Of a stretch of DNA of 64,000 nt, positions 19,290 to 31,981 are shown piece after piece; position 1 is the first letter of the stretch; each line of letters starts with the position of its first letter. The stretch lies in contig CAJNDS010000244.1 of assembly GCA_905221605.1 (NCBI GenBank), positions 1 to 64,000 of the forward strand. Direction: 5' to 3'. Origin of the DNA: Symbiodinium natans. Taxonomy: Eukaryota > Sar > Dinophyceae > Suessiales > Symbiodiniaceae. Both the position numbers and the translations under genes were made by a program. Under the pieces are notes generated by a model, which worked only from the letters and a program-made list of their open reading frames with translations, made no database searches and had not been told where the DNA came from.

Positions 19290-20660
19290 TCGACTGTGAA
19301 GATATGTGCCGCTCAGCCAGCGTCGCCTGCCGGAGTGCACGGACTAGATTTCCGGATCAGCAGAGCTTGATCATCCGGGTTGCCCGGTATTCAGTGCCAG
19401 AAAATCGCGTTTCTGCGCATTGCCGAAGTGGAAGCACTTTCCACCGCCATGCCTTGAAGAGGCCAGAATGCGGAACAGAGTAGACAAGGGCTTTTGCCCA
19501 ACTGCCGGTGGCTGGCTTGTGCTCATTACCTGCCGGCTGCCTGAATTCGGATGTGGTTCCGGTGGCATCGTTTTATTTAGCACAAGCCGAACTTCAGGCA
19601 GCGCCTGCAGCAGCCCAAGGTGAGGCTGCTTGATGTGCGCTGCAGCCCCATGTGCTGCATCCAGCAAGCACAAGTCTGGCTTGGTTCTCATCTATCGACC
19701 ATAGGAGATGGGATCTTGTACTATTGACCACATGTTATATGCCGGCTACGTATCGCCGAGATGTGTAATTTGCTGCTGCGCAGTCAGTCGGCTCACTTCG
19801 TATATATAGAGAGAGAGACACACAGCTTTGAATCCACACCTCACACATGCTCTGGCAACCTCCCTTTACAATGACAAGCCAGCCGTCTCGCCTGCCGGAG
19901 TAACACGCATTAGATTTCCGGATTATCATCTGGGTTGCTCGGCCTGATCTATAAACTTCCCCCTTAAACCCGAAACCCGTCTCCTACACCCAGCACCTCT
20001 TCTTTCCCTACGGAGACCTTCCGAAGCGTTGCCGGCCGTGCGCGAGCGTAAGAGTTAGGGTTTATGGTTTAGGTTTGTCGTTTAGGGTTTAGGGTTTAGG
20101 GTCTCGGGCGCCGCAAACCCTAAACCTGAAACCCGTTTTTCCAGGCCAAAAAAGGTCAGGCCGAGACCTTGGACGGCCGCTGCTTCATCGAAGCCCAGAA
20201 AATCACGTTCGCGTTTCTGCGTGTTGCCGTGCCTTGAAGAGGCCAGAATGCGGAACAGAGTGGACAGTGGTTTGTTCTTTCCAATTGCCGATTGGCTGGC
20301 TGGGCTCAGTGCCCCCTGCCGGCTCTCGAACCACGCTCACTGCCTGAATTCCGATGACCGTGGTCCAGGTGACACTTCGATTTCCTTTTTCACAATGAGA
20401 GGCACGGCTTCTTTCAGTCGATTAGTCGTGCGGCGAGAAAAAACGCTAATTCATGTCCTGTCAGAGTTTGTTGATCAGAAGAATATGCTCTTATGCAGTT
20501 GACAGTGAAAATCGCAGTCGCAATCAAGCTTAGGCTCCTGTTCAAAATCGCAGTCACAATCAAGCTTGGCTCCTGTTCCCGCGCACGGCGTGCGGCAGAG
20601 ACGCCCGGAGAGGCTTGCGGGAAGTTCCCTGTGCGGAGCCCAGCACCAAACTTTAGGCTA
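19290..20660. repeat. Interspersed repeat family R, two nearby copies
   Basis: Copies at about 19290-19690 and 20185-20420 share CCTTGAAGAGGCCAGAATGC followed by GGAACAGAGT, then CTGCCGG and CTGAATTC landmarks. A further part at about 20495-20640 (TGACAGTGAAAATCGCAGTC, CGCACGGCGTGCGGCAGAGA) is matched at 31990-32105. A third copy lies at about 31500-31700. All copies have the same orientation. No transposase-like frame is visible; it may be a non-autonomous element. Confidence 0.6.
20040..20130. repeat. Telomere-like TTTAGGG tract, degenerate
   Basis: GTTTAGGGTTTAGGGTTTAG with flanking degenerate units, followed by a CCCTAAACC on the opposite phase near 20116, so the tract is locally inverted. 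It lies inside the repeat-family R region. Confidence 0.8.
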
Positions 20661-20990
20661 GGCCTGGCATGCGGCGCGGTTGGGCCACGGATGATTTGTG
20701 GGATTTGTGGTTTCCTGAGTTGCCCGCAAACAAACTAAGCCAAGCCACGGCCAAAGGACATGCTGAAAGTTCTGCCCCGCGCCGTCGCGCATTAGATTCT
20801 TTTGCCGCTTGAGGTGCTCCCATTGAACGGCGGCAGACGCCGTCGAGCCGGTGTCATGCCAAAGGCACGGATACTTGAACAATGTCTGCTGTGCGTGTCA
20901 TAGCACTGTAACAATGGCAGAGCCAAGTCTCAAACTCAAGGTTAGATTGAATTCAGCTTGCTGCGTGCATCCTGAAGACACTGCCGTGAG

Positions 20991-23900
20991 GATGCAGTCG
21001 AAGAGATCAAGGCAATTCCGGGTGGATTGTGACATTTTGGTTTGCTTGCGAATGAACCGTCAATGTAACAAAAGCAGTCCGTTGCACCGTCAAACGGTGT
21101 TTTCGACCCTGAGGCCGAGATTCGCTTCATGACCAGCACCACGGCCAAGCAAGATGTCCTGGCGAAGGCATCTCACGGGCTTGATACCTTCTTTCGGGGG
21201 CATGTCGTCCATCCCAACATGCAAAGCACCAGGGTCAATGGAAGCAGCTCCAGCAGATGATGGCGACGCTGAGCCAGGACCCCCGCGTGCTTCAAATCTG
21301 GTGCCAGCCTTGTGCCAGCCTTGCGTATCTTGCTCGCGCACCAAACTATATGTAATGTACGCATGTGTACGCTCAGTGGTCCAGCTTTCCGAGACCTGCA
21401 GGGCGGCTCAGGGCAGCTTAGGGTTTGAAGCCTCCCAGGATGTCAGCTCCACCTCGAAGCAGCAGCGGCAAAAGATGGAGGCACTGCCCCTTCTTGGGGA
21501 ATTGTGTAACGCCATTGCCTGAATTCTGGCTATAGGTGCCTGCCTCAGTATTTCCCTGCAGCTCTGAAAATCATCTTTTTGCACTTGTCCCATCGTTGGG
21601 AACGTTGGGGTTGGCGCTTTCAAGCCGGGCACAAGGTCTCGGACCGTTCCTCCAAACCCTCTTGGCAGCACTGTTTTCTAATTCAAAGCTCATCTGTATT
21701 TCCGCCTGCTCGTGTTGGCGTGAGGATGTCGGGTTCCAGGTAGGCTGGTACTGAATGTGCAGAAAAGATGTCATCTCTGCACCCTCCAGGAGCTTCGTGA
21801 CGATTTTCGTGGAGAGGTTGGGCTTTACCACATCACTGATTCAAATTAGCCTCCTCAGTTTTTTTTTGGCGGGGGGAGGGGGGAGGTTGGCATCAAAGCA
21901 CAGCCTCTCTTCACCAGCGCATATAGCAGGGTTTGAACTTCCGACTTCTTGACTTCCCTGGCCAGATATGTTGAACCTGCTTTACATGTCGAAATCCGCA
22001 TGATTCAATTGGAAGTTAACAAAAAAACTCCAACTTTAACAAATTCCGGCACGCCAAGCTTGACATTCAGGACCTCCACGCTACTGTAGCCACAAAAGCG
22101 CGTGCACCGCTCATCTGCGAATGCGAAGGCAGATGATTTGAAGAGAAGCAACAGCCTCAGAGGTTGTCACCGTATCGCAACGACGAGCACGGTGCGTCTA
22201 ACTCCGAGAATGAACGTGAGCACTTGTGGTTGCAGTCATGCCTGACCAGACAATCGACCCAAAACACCCTGCAAGGGTAAACATGCTACACCCAACGCAC
22301 ACCATCTTCTCGTACCTCTTGAGGCTTAGGGGTGAGGGCTTGGCTTTGCGAAGGCATCCATGAGCTGGCGAAGAAGAACCAAGAGGCGATGGAAGTGTCT
22401 GTGGAAAAGCGTGTCTACCAGTGTGGTCTGAGTTTGGCAAGTGGTCCAGGGAAGTATGGATGAACAACACTCATGGCACTGGCGGAACCCCTGCCATACT
22501 GTTCCCCGCGCAGGCACTACAGCAAGCTCGTCAGGAGCTGTTCATGGATGCTTCCTTGGGTGTGAGCTATGTTCATCGCGATCCATTCGCCCCATCAACA
22601 TGTCAATCTTCGAGCATCATTCTCTGCATATGGGGGCCTTCAAGAAGCCACTCGCAGGATCTGGAGCAGCATGCTCTCGAAGCTGCTCGCAGAAGCGTAG
22701 CTTGCCCGCATTGGCACAACCGCAGAGAAGCGCAGCAAAGCCTTTGTGTCATGCTTGCAAGAGTTTTCTGGGATTCACTATGTGTCCCCCATCATCGTGT
22801 CGTAGATCCCATGTTCATCATGACTGCCTCAGGCAGAGCAGGCGTCCACGATCCTTGGCAAAAAAGACTCCAAGCGCGACTTTGCGCAGTTTGTTATTGC
22901 TGTGCTTGTTTCTTGTTGCTGCAGCCTTAGGACGGCCAAAAGGGACTTGGAAGAAGCCACGGCAGTTCTTCGATCAGAAATGCGGCAAGGCCAACTGCAC
23001 CTGACCACAACATTCTGGGCCCTCAGCCCTGAATGCGCCAAACATGCGCATGCAGACTTCCCATACACCCTGCTTGCCGGCCTTGGTTTGCTTGGATTAA
23101 GGGATAACAGACTGTTTCGCGAAGGCTTGCAAGATCTGGCCAAGAAGAACCAAGAGGCGGACGTGTCTGTGGGTCGTTCCATCCTGGAAACCTCTCAATT
23201 GTTCCCCGTACAGGAGCTGCAGCAAGCTCGTCAGGACACGTGCCGTTCATAGATGCTTCCTCGAGCGCGAGCGATGTTCAACTCGACCTGTCACATATCC
23301 GTGTTTGCAATCGTTTTCTCTGCAGACAGCTGGCACGAGGGCCTTCAAGAAGCCACTCGCAGGATCTGGAGCAGCATGCTCTCGAAGCTGCTCGCAGAAG
23401 CGTAGCTTGCCCGCATTGGCACAACTGCAGAGAAGCGCAGCAAAGCCTTTGTGTCATGCTTGCAAGAGTTTCTGGGATTCACTATGTATCGCCCATCATC
23501 GTGTCGTAGATCCCATGTTCATCATGACTGCCTCAGGCAGAGCAGGCGTCCACGATCCTTGGCAAAAAAGACTCCAAGCGCGACTTTGCGCAGTTTGTCA
23601 TTGCTGTGCTTGTTTCTTGTTGCTGGAGCCTCAGGGCGGCCAAAAGGGACTTGGAAGAAGCCACGGCAGTTCTTCGATCAGAAATGCGGCAAGGCCAACT
23701 GCATGCAGATTAAGCGTAGGACCAGAAGCACCCGATAAAATTCAGAGCACGAGACTGTGTGAAGTTAGTGGGCTTGGGGCTGAGATGTGGCGTTTTCAAT
23801 TCTGCAGAAATGGCGGACAAGCAAGCTACAGCTTATGCTTCGATATCAGGTTCGACGGGTGAGAGCCGGGTGAGAGCATGTTGTTACACACTCTGGGCCC

Positions 23901-26900
23901 TCACACCTGAAAGCGCCAAACATGCGGCCTTTTGTTTTGCGAAGGCCTCCAAGATCTGGCTAAGAAGAGTCTCGAGGCGACGGGAAAGTGTGGACGTGTG
24001 TACCAGTGTTTGTGCGAGTGTGGCAAGTCGTCCAGCCAAGCCTGGACGAACAGCATGCTGGGGTCTTCCAGTCTTTCGCTTGGCGGCACTGGTACCCATC
24101 ACACGTCATACCACGTCCCTGTGAGTCTTTGCAGCTTGTTTTTTTTCTGTAGCCGGCTGGCACATGGGGCTTCAAGAAGCAACTCGCAGGCCATGGAGCA
24201 GCATGCTCTCGAAGCTGCTCGCAGAAGTGCAACCGGCCAGCACGGACGAAGTTACGCAGAGAGGCAGCACAGTGTTTGTGCGATGCTTGCCACAGTTTGC
24301 CAATACCCAGGCAGATCAGGCGTCCATGACCCTTGGCTTCAAGACCCGCAAGGGCCGGCAAGAATTGTGAAGCGTTGACCAGTTGCGGCTCCTCCTTACT
24401 CTGGCCCGCTGCTCCAAACTATGCCGAACAATCTATGAGAGTTCTTGTGATGGGAATCTCAACGTCGGCCAGGTTGCGCAGCTTTCACTGCTTTACTTGT
24501 TCTTGTCATTGCTACCAGGAAGGCCAAGAAAGACCTGGAAGAAGCAACAGCTGCCCTTCGTGTGGAGATACGGGAAGGCCGTGCATGTGCCCAAGTGCTC
24601 AAGTGCTCAAGGCTAAGGCTAGGATCGAAACATGCTTTTCGAGCTCGGTGAGTTTTTCGGTCAGGTTGGCTTTGGGATAGGCTACAGTTTTGATACATTG
24701 CCAGCTGAAAGCAGGTTCTTGTCGCTAGAGTGACTTCACGCTCTCTGCTTGTGAGCTGTTTGTTTTCTCTCGACCTGCAAGGGTTTGAAGGTTGGGACGC
24801 GTAGGGCTTGGCTTCGCGAAGGCCTCCAAGATCTGGGCAAGAAGAATCAAGAGGTGGCTGTTTCTGAGGGAATAGCACGTCGGCCACATGCAGGATACTA
24901 AGTGTCACTGAGTGTGATCCGAGTCTAATACGTCCGGGGGATTTTGGATGAGCAGCACTCTTTGCGTCCTTCGCTCGGTGGCACTGGCAGAACTTGCCCT
25001 CTCAAACCGTTCTCTGCGCAGGCGCTGCAACAAGCTCGTCAGGACACTTTCTGTTCATTGACGATGCTGCCTCGAGAGTGCAAGCTGCAAGCAATGTTCA
25101 ACTCGATCCGTTCGCCCCATCAGACAGTCATACACATACAAGTACAAGTATCAATCTTAGCAGGTTTGTTTCCTCAGACTGCTGCCACAATGGGCTTCAA
25201 CAAGCGACTCGCAGGACCTGAAGCAGCATGCGCTCGATGGTGCTCACAGCAGTGCAACTTGCCAGCGAAAGTGGCGCCCCTGTATCTGCTCAAGACTTGT
25301 GCAAATGTTTCTACCGCCATGCATCACCTAATGCGGAACTGAACGATCCACAGCTGAGGCAGAGCAGGCGTCCATGATCCTTGGCAAAAAGCTTCCCCAG
25401 CATTGGCACAAGCGTAACATCGAGCAGTTGCGGCTATAGGCATAGCTACGGGTGCCTAAGGTGAAGAGTTTCTGTAGGATTGTGTAGTTTCCAGATATGT
25501 TGGGAGCCAAGTTGGCCATGCCTTTGTGCCGCGCTCCCACGATTCAGGAAGGACCAGATGGAGAAAAAGATGTCGGCCTTGCGCGAAGAAGTTCGCAGAG
25601 GCTGGCAACGCACAAAAAAGGCTTGGGTTGTTGTTTTCTTTGCGGGCCTCGCTGTAGTCCTGGCTCTCGGGAAGCATTGGGCTAGCTGATGCGGCGCTGA
25701 AACCAGTGTTAAAACCCTTGGAACATACAACACAAGCACCACTCCCACGACTCATGGAGACGGCCGGAACTAGGCGAAGCATTTGGCGAAGAATTTGGTG
25801 GGTGTTGATTTTGCTGCAGGTCAAGATCTGGCTGAGCAGCACTCTGAGGCGTGGATCGCCGATAGTAAATGTAGTTTGCGAGAACGTGTTTCTAAGAATC
25901 TAACTATCAAGAATCAAGGGACACTTGTGCCTGAGCATCGAATGACACGCTGTCAATCAAACGCGGCTCCCCGCGCAGAGGCGCTGCAGCAAGCCCGTCA
26001 GGACGCCTGGCATTCGTTGACGGTTCGCCCCCACACCCGTTCGCCCCATCAGACGGATACCATACACAAAGATGACTTTAAACAAAAATATAGTAAAAAT
26101 AATATGAAGAAGAATANNNNNNNNNNNNNNNNNNNNNNNNNNNNNNNNNNNNNNNNNNNNNNNNNNNNNNNNNNNNNNNNNNNNNNNNNNNNNNNNNNNN
26201 NNNNNNNNNNNNNNNNTTTTTTAATTTTTTTTTATTTCTTTAATTATTTTTTAATTAATTTTAATTACTTTTAATTAATTTTCATTAATTTTAATTAATT
26301 TTAATTAACTTTAATTAATTTTAATTAACTTTAATTAACTTTAATTAATTTTATTTAATTTTGATTAATTTTAATTATGAATCTTATGAATTAATGTTGA
26401 ATTAATTTTGATTAATTTTAATTAAGATTAATGTTACTTAATTCGCATTGGTTTGAATTAATTCACCTTGACTAGTTTTCGTTTTTTTTATATTCAATAA
26501 TTCTATCTTTGCCTTCTCCTCTGCTCTCGGCCCTCCGCCCTCCTCCCTTCCGAGCACGTGTGGGGGGCTCGGTTGGCTTGCGCCTCGCATGTTAACTTGC
26601 ACAAATGCTGGGTTTAAGGAGACCAGAAGTGGTTACGCGCCAGGGTGTTGAAAATTGACCGGGTGTGGGGGTGTGGTGGGTGGGGGTGGGGGTGGGGGGC
26701 GGGGTGGGGGGGGGGGGGGTGGGGGGGGGGGGGGGGGGGTGGGGGGGGGGGGGATGCAGGGGGCGAAAAACCCAGCAATGATGGGAAGGGTTGAGAAGGA
26801 GGCCCGATCCGGGTCTGCTTGCTGGCGAATAATATATATATATATATACATATTTATATATTTATATTATATTATATTTTATAATATATATATATATCAC

Positions 26901-29764
26901 TCTCTTTGCAGTTGTCAGTTTCCTGCAGACGGCGCTGGCAATGTTGGGGTTTCAAGAAGCGACTCACAGGACCTGGAGCAGCATGCTCGCGACGCTGCGC
27001 ACAGCAGTGCGACTTGCTGGCACTTACCGAGTTTAGGGTCTAGGGTTTAGGGCCCTCGGCGTCTCAAAGTACGTATCACCTATTGCAGATCTCGCCATGG
27101 CTCACCCAGGCAGAGCAGGCATCCACGATCCTTGGCAAGACCAGCATCAAGAATGTGAGATTCAGCAGTTGCAGGTTGTCTGGTGTCTGGTGCACCACTG
27201 ATTCCGGTTTTCGGATGAGTTCCCCACCGACCTCAGCCATTCTCCCGGTCTCCTAATCTTCAGAGAATCTCAGAGAGTCCTGGAGTGGCGTCTCTAGAGA
27301 ATCCCGCAAAAAATCCTAGAGAGTCTTCTTGGAGCGCCCCCCTGGAGCCCCCACCCGCAAACATTTCCCTGCAGACCCAAAGTCTCGCGAAGACTCTCCC
27401 TGGATTTTTGGTGCAACATCCGAGAGACTCCTGTAGAACATCCCTGCAATGCCCAACCCCTGCAGCGCCCATCAAATGTTGCATGAAAGTTGTTCTGTGA
27501 TCGGCTGGGCGATCGCAGTCGGGTTGCCTTGCCACGCATGTCTTGCAACTCTTTCAGATTCTTGCTCGATGTCAGGAATGCCAACGTGGAAAAGAAACTG
27601 TCAGCCATGCATCAGGGACTGCAACGAGGCTTCCGCGAGCGAGGGAACAGCGGGCAGTCTGCTGCGGCCATGTCAAGATTTGACAGCATCAGAGTGCGAA
27701 TGGATCACCAGTCGAGGCTATAGTGGGCTTAGCGTGCCATTGATTTCCGGGTGCCTGCCGCCATAAGTGAAATCGTAAGAAGGACAGGCCCGATCTAAGC
27801 CCCTTGGGTCCTTGGGACTTTAGGTCTCCTTAGGCCTCCTTAGGGTTTAGGAGCTGAGCCCGCTGAGCCCCCTACGAATTTCCAAAGGCCAACGTCTGGC
27901 CGAGCAGAACAATGAGGCAGCGGGAGATGTTGGCAGTTGCCACTAGCAGTCTTGGTACAGCTGAAAGCATGAAGGAAGGCAGTCTGGTATGGTGAGCAAG
28001 AAATGGCATGGTGTGACCTTTGTGACAGTTCTGTGTGCGCAGACGAACTGAAATCTTGGGTTGCCGAGTGCCGACGTTTCTCAGATGCAGGGGCCAGCGA
28101 AGAGGGTAAGATGAGTACATAACGCAGACCGCGTACTCAGCTTCACTTCGCCTTGTAACAATGTTGTTTGACGTTGCACGCTCAAAATTCTGCATGTTGA
28201 GCAATCTGCCGGTGAACACTGAGTTCCAAGTCATATGCAACCAAGCTACCTTGCAGGACCTGCAGAACCTGCGGAAGGACCCGTGCTCGTTCAAGGGATC
28301 TGCTTTAATGATGCCAGGAAAGGTCCGCAGAGGCTTCACCCCACCTACTAGGCCGTCTCTGGCAGACATTGGCAGACACTATTGACTCCATCACTCTGGC
28401 ATTTGTAGCCCGCTTCCTGCAAGCGTTTTTGTTGGCGAAGCTGCTTGCAGAATCTGGATCAGCGCGCTCTGGACCACGCACGTGCGGGCGCAACTTGGCT
28501 TTTTTTGACGGCAGCCGTCCATTTGTGCATGTCTTGAGGGGTTCATTTTAAAAACCGTTGTGCTGGACACAACGACCGAGGCAGAGCAGGTGTTCGAGAT
28601 CCTTGGCAAAACACATCGTGACTGCTGCGTGTGTTAGGTTAACAGGCGGTGGGTCGAGCGACCTTCATTTTCACGTGGATTCTCTGAGGCTGTAGTGGCT
28701 CTAGTGGTCGCAGTTGACATTTTCCCAGCATTAGGACTTTGACTGCTGCACGACCTGGAACCATTGGAACCAATTTGTGGCCCAGGCGGAAAGTCGTTGC
28801 GTTCGCGAAGGCCATGCCTGAACTCGGACGTCCATATCAGAAACCCGAAAAGGTTTGTGTTTATGTGTGTGTGTGTGTACATATATGCGGTGCTCACCCC
28901 CCCCCCCCCATGTACCTGCCCTTTTTCTCTTCGATTGATCTTGCAAGGTCACCCGTCAGCAACTGGAAGCCACTTCAGAGTTTAGGATTTGGTCAAGGTC
29001 TGAAAGCCTCCGTGGGCTATCAGGGCCTGAGACCCAAGGACAGCTACTGGGACACCCGCGAAGCTGGATTTACCAACTTCTTCAGCCTCCAGCCTACGAA
29101 AGCGGAATAGGTATCAAGCAAACATTGATAAGCATCAAGAAAACTTTTGATGAACTCAAGAAAAGTTGGTCAAGCATCAAGAAGAGTTCGCTACAATGAG
29201 CTAGTTTCCTCCGTTGTCTTCTGGTCCTCTGGTCTGCGGGGTTCTTCCGGAGCCCTGGTCGCGCTGTTATGGTCCTCTGGTCCCTTGGCCTTGCTACCCG
29301 GTTTGAAAATCAGATTGTGTATTGGGGTATAATGTCCTGTCTATTCAATATTCATGTTTGGTGATGTTCATTTGAATATGAATAGTATTACTAGAGAACA
29401 GCAGATTATGTATTCTGATATAGTGCCAGATTTAGCATGCATTCCTCATGAAAAAAGATTCATGTTCAGAGTCTTCGTACTAGAATTCGTGGTCTGCGCA
29501 AAAGGCTGCCCCCCCCCCCCCCGGCCCCCACCCCGGAAGCTCCAAGCCATGCAATCCTTGCTGCAAAAATAAGCTGAGTCCTTTCCAAACCCGTCATGCA
29601 AAAATTGTGTTTGCAATTGCGGGGGGCGGGGGGGCGGGGCTGGGGGGGGGGGGGGGGGGGGGGGGGGAGGGGAGGGGGGGAGGGGGGAGGGGGAGGGGGG
29701 GGGGGGAGGGGGAGGGAGGGGGGAGGGGGGAGGGGGCACACACACACACACACACACACACAGA

Positions 29765-29806
<42 letters not shown>

Positions 29807-30461
29807 ACCTCACTCTGAAAGAGCGTCGCGGTCCGCCTTGAAATGGCGCTGCGCGTGTGTTACTTCAAGGCTGCGCAGTGCTTGCTTCAAAAGCATATGC
29901 ATCCTTTCAAACCCCATCGAGCATGGTGCTTGTAAGCTGTTCAATGCTTGCTGCAATGTAACGAAGTAAGGCATGTTACACTAAATCAACTGTCGTGTCC
30001 TCCGTGAAGAGCTGGGGAAGCCAGTTTAATTGTTGCTGTCGAGTAGTTCCGCTTTTGAATTTAATCGCGTAGGGCCTAGCATATTTTGTAGCCCAAAACT
30101 GCTGCACCTTTCCCTACATATTTGTGTGTGAGAGAGATCCCATGCTTCCTTAGCCAAAAAAGTGGTGCGCACATGGGGGCGGGGCTAGCTACAATATATA
30201 TATATATATATAAGGCCAAGATTGCCCATAACAGGTTCAGAGGAGTTCCGGCTATTGACACGGCTTGAAGGAGTTTTCAATGCGAAGTCGGGGCGACCTA
30301 TTTTTCAGGGCATTTGGGGGATAAACAGTGGGGAATCTAAAATGGATTGCAATTTCCCCAGGAGCATAAGACGTCCTGCAATTTGTCTACCAGCTGCCTG
30401 GGGCAGTAGCCGTTGCTGCTCGTACCCATACTCGCTACAGGAACTTGCCCAAGCTCGACAT
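20991..30461 (+). CDS. Micro-exon coiled-coil gene, copy 1
   Basis: Leading exons: 20991-21011 (DAVEEIK), 21114-21167 (AEIRFMTSTTAKQDVLAK), 21233-21277 (GQWKQLQQMMATLSQ), 21439-21480 (DVSSTSKQQRQKME). Five exon types then recur in order. A is LQDLAKKNQE (29-32 nt), B is ALQQARQ (21 nt), C is DLEQHALEAARRS (39 nt), D is AEQAS (17 nt), E is AKRDLEEATAVLRSEMRQ (53-59 nt). Phases close exactly: A+B+C+D+E is 168 nt, or 56 residues, eight heptads. Modules begin with A at 22354, 23125, 23945, 24822, 25820 and 27888; a further B lies at 30441. All exons sit between AG and G(T/C/A). The product is a long helical rod, probably a structural coiled coil. No family recognised. Start and stop were not found. 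Confidence 0.65.
22354..22989 (+). CDS. Copy 1, module 1 (exons A-E)
   Basis: Inferred exons: A 22354-22385 (IHELAKKNQE), B 22514-22534 (ALQQARQ), C 22658-22696 (DLEQHALEAARRS), D 22833-22849 (AEQAS plus two bases), E 22931-22989. Introns of 81-136 nt contain in-frame stops, for example TAG just after C, so splicing is needed to join the coils. D is followed by GATCCTTGGCA in nearly all modules. This is either an extended GA donor context or a few more codons (ILG), in which case the D/E phase would need another solution. Confidence 0.6.
23125..23693 (+). CDS. Copy 1, module 2 (exons A-E)
   Basis: Exons: A 23125-23156 (LQDLAKKNQE), B 23214-23234 (ELQQARQ), C 23363-23401, D 23537-23553, E 23635-23693. 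From just before C through E it is nearly identical to module 1, introns included; A and B are clearly more diverged. This looks like a recent duplication or gene conversion covering exons C-E. Confidence 0.6.
23945..24577 (+). CDS. Copy 1, module 3 (exons A, C, D, E)
   Basis: Exons: A 23945-23976 (LQDLAKKSLE), C 24190-24228 (AMEQHALEAARRS), D 24311-24327 (ADQAS), E 24519-24577 (AKKDLEEATAALRVEIRE). I could not find the 21-nt B exon between A and C. Losing B removes exactly seven residues, one heptad, and would leave the coiled coil in register. Confidence 0.55.
24822..25600 (+). CDS. Copy 1, module 4 (exons A-E)
   Basis: Exons: A 24822-24853 (LQDLGKKNQE, GT donor), B 25022-25042 (ALQQARQ), C 25215-25253 (DLKQHALDGAHSS), D 25359-25375 (AEQAS), E 25548-25600 (KDQMEKKMSALREEVRR, two codons shorter than in modules 1-3). 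E is followed by a hydrophobic reading (KAWVVVFFAGLAVVLALG) that would lie in the intron if the GC donor at 25601 is used. If read through, it would be a membrane segment, so an alternative end here is possible. Confidence 0.55.
25820..27628 (+). CDS. Copy 1, module 5 (exons A-E, spans an assembly gap)
   Basis: Exons: A 25820-25848 (QDLAEQHSE, one codon shorter), B 25981-26001 (ALQQARQ), C 26970-27008 (DLEQHARDAAHSS), D 27110-27126 (AEQAS), E 27576-27628 (NANVEKKLSAMHQGLQR). The B-C intron contains the 100-N gap, a TTAATTTT array, a poly-G tract and a TA tract, so its true length is unknown. Confidence 0.55.
26117..26216. other. Assembly gap (100 N)
   Basis: Exactly 100 unknown bases, the usual placeholder for a gap of unknown length. 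It is followed directly by low-complexity AT sequence, a likely reason for the break. Confidence 0.99.
26217..26500. repeat. TTTTAATTAA-type AT array
   Basis: Dozens of 10-11-bp units of TTTTAATTAA/TTTTAATTAAC with decay towards the right end. It borders the gap and probably extends into it. Confidence 0.9.
26655..26905. repeat. Poly-G tract followed by TA tract
   Basis: A G-rich run (about 26660-26755, mostly uninterrupted G with single T) and then (AT)n at about 26830-26897. Both lie in the B-C intron of module 5. The G-runs could form quadruplexes. Glycine- or proline-rich frames here are artefacts. Confidence 0.9.
27025..27052. repeat. Short TTTAGGG-like tract
   Basis: GTTTAGGGTCTAGGGTTTAG inside the C-D intron of module 5. 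Confidence 0.6.
27888..28597 (+). CDS. Copy 1, module 6 (exons A-D)
   Basis: Exons: A 27888-27916 (QRLAEQNNE), B 28257-28277 (DLQNLRK), C 28451-28483 (NLDQRALDHAR, two codons shorter), D 28581-28597 (AEQVF). It is the most diverged complete set. No convincing E follows. A further B-like exon, ELAQARH, fits at 30441-30461 with AG|G and |GT borders, so the gene may go on. Confidence 0.5.
29611..29803. repeat. G-rich tract followed by (CA)n
   Basis: About 125 bp of G-runs broken by A or C, then (CA)n from about 29736 to 29803. Long open frames through it are products of the repeat. Confidence 0.95.
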
Positions 30462-31933
30462 GTTCTACGGCCTTAGTCCCCGGCTACATGTGAAAAACCC
30501 CCAAACCCTAGAACACGCATTGGCCGCGAAACCCTCCAAAGAGGAGAACAGTCAAAAAGTTCAGAAGCTCCTTGACTCTGAAGCCTCTTTTAACAGAACG
30601 TGCAGAGAGGAAAGCCCTTCAAAGCCCCTCAGAACCCCGCTGGTCAGGTTCCGGGTCCCAATCGCCCAGGGCGCTCCAGTGGCAGACCTGTAACTTCAAT
30701 TTTTCCTCAGCTTGTCGTGGAACGGACAATGTGAGAGGACTCAGAGGAACGCGAATTGCGTCCCGCATGGCATGCATTCTCGAAAGGCCAAACTACTGAT
30801 ATCTGTTCCATCACATGTTTCCGGAAGTTCTTGCATTCCAGCCAGAGTGCCAAGGGTAAGGTGAAAGTTCGCAGGTACTTGGGGGAAGCTGTATTTACAG
30901 AACTATGTATAGTGGTGTTTTTGTGTTCGAGTATAGGCCCTGTACAGTATGCAGTAAATGTACTGCACTAATTTTTGTACAATGTGCGAGGTAGAAGGCC
31001 ACGAGCTCGAACCAGGGCTTGTTCGACTTCATCTCACGAGAGCTGCAGCGGCCATGAGCGCCCACTCCAAGCATCTTTGTATGCCGCACATACTTGCATA
31101 CTTTCGCTTTACCTACAGGGGAGAAGTGGCAGAACTCGGCCTGCAGGATGATGACGGTTCCTAAATGTTCATGCGCACACTCCCTGTCACGGTTCAATGT
31201 CGCATCCGGCTCATGTTTCATTACCTTGCCACATCATTCCATGGCCCAGCAGCTTTCCTCCGAGATTTGTATCTTGCCGAAGCGTGGTCGTTTAGACTGG
31301 CTTCGTGTAGAGACAGAGAGCTTTAAATGAACACTTCTCACAAGATGGTTTGCGATGTGTTCGAGAATGATCATGTTCGACCCTCTCACAGAGACTCCTG
31401 ATGCTGCTTTATCACTCGAAGGGGGGTCTGGAAGCAGTCAACTGCCAGGTCCTCCTCACACATGCTTTGACAACTGGAGATGCACGGCCTTTAGCAAAGA
31501 CCAAGCGTCTCGAAGGAGAAGCGACATGTGCCGTTCAGTCAGCGGCGCCAGAGTGCGCGGATTAGAGGATCAGCGGAGTCAATTGCTGGCGTTGGCCCTT
31601 TTCCCCGCCATACCCTGAAGGGGTCGGAATGCGGAACAGAGTGGCAAGCGGGCATGTTGCCCATCTGCCGGTGGCTGGCTTATGTTCAGTACCCAGCCAG
31701 CTCTGCTCAGTGGAGCTATTGGCCGCGAAATGTTTCGCGCTGAGGGATTCAGCAAGCTGCATGTTGCAGCCGCAGGTTGTCCTCTTGAACGGCAAGTCTG
31801 TACGAAGCCTTTCACACCGCCTGAACCAGCTCGAAACAGTACGTGTTCCAAGTGATGGCCTCTGCCGTCGAGCCTGACCACGGCCAAGTGCTGCGTCAGT
31901 GTGTCGATGAGTCGTGCGGCGAAAACAAGCCAC

Positions 31934-31981
31934 AACCCTAAACCCTAAACCCTAAAACCCTAAACCCTAAACCCTAAACCC
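31934..31981. repeat. Telomere-like CCCTAAA array
   Basis: Six to seven units of CCCTAAA with one CCCTAAAA variant, the cleanest telomere-type tract in the window. It sits within repeat family R, as the tract near 20040 does in the other copy. Confidence 0.9.

Noticed and set aside
29446-29841. Frames of Cys/Val, Pro, Gly and His/Thr runs
   Set aside because: They are translations of the G-rich and (CA)n simple repeats.
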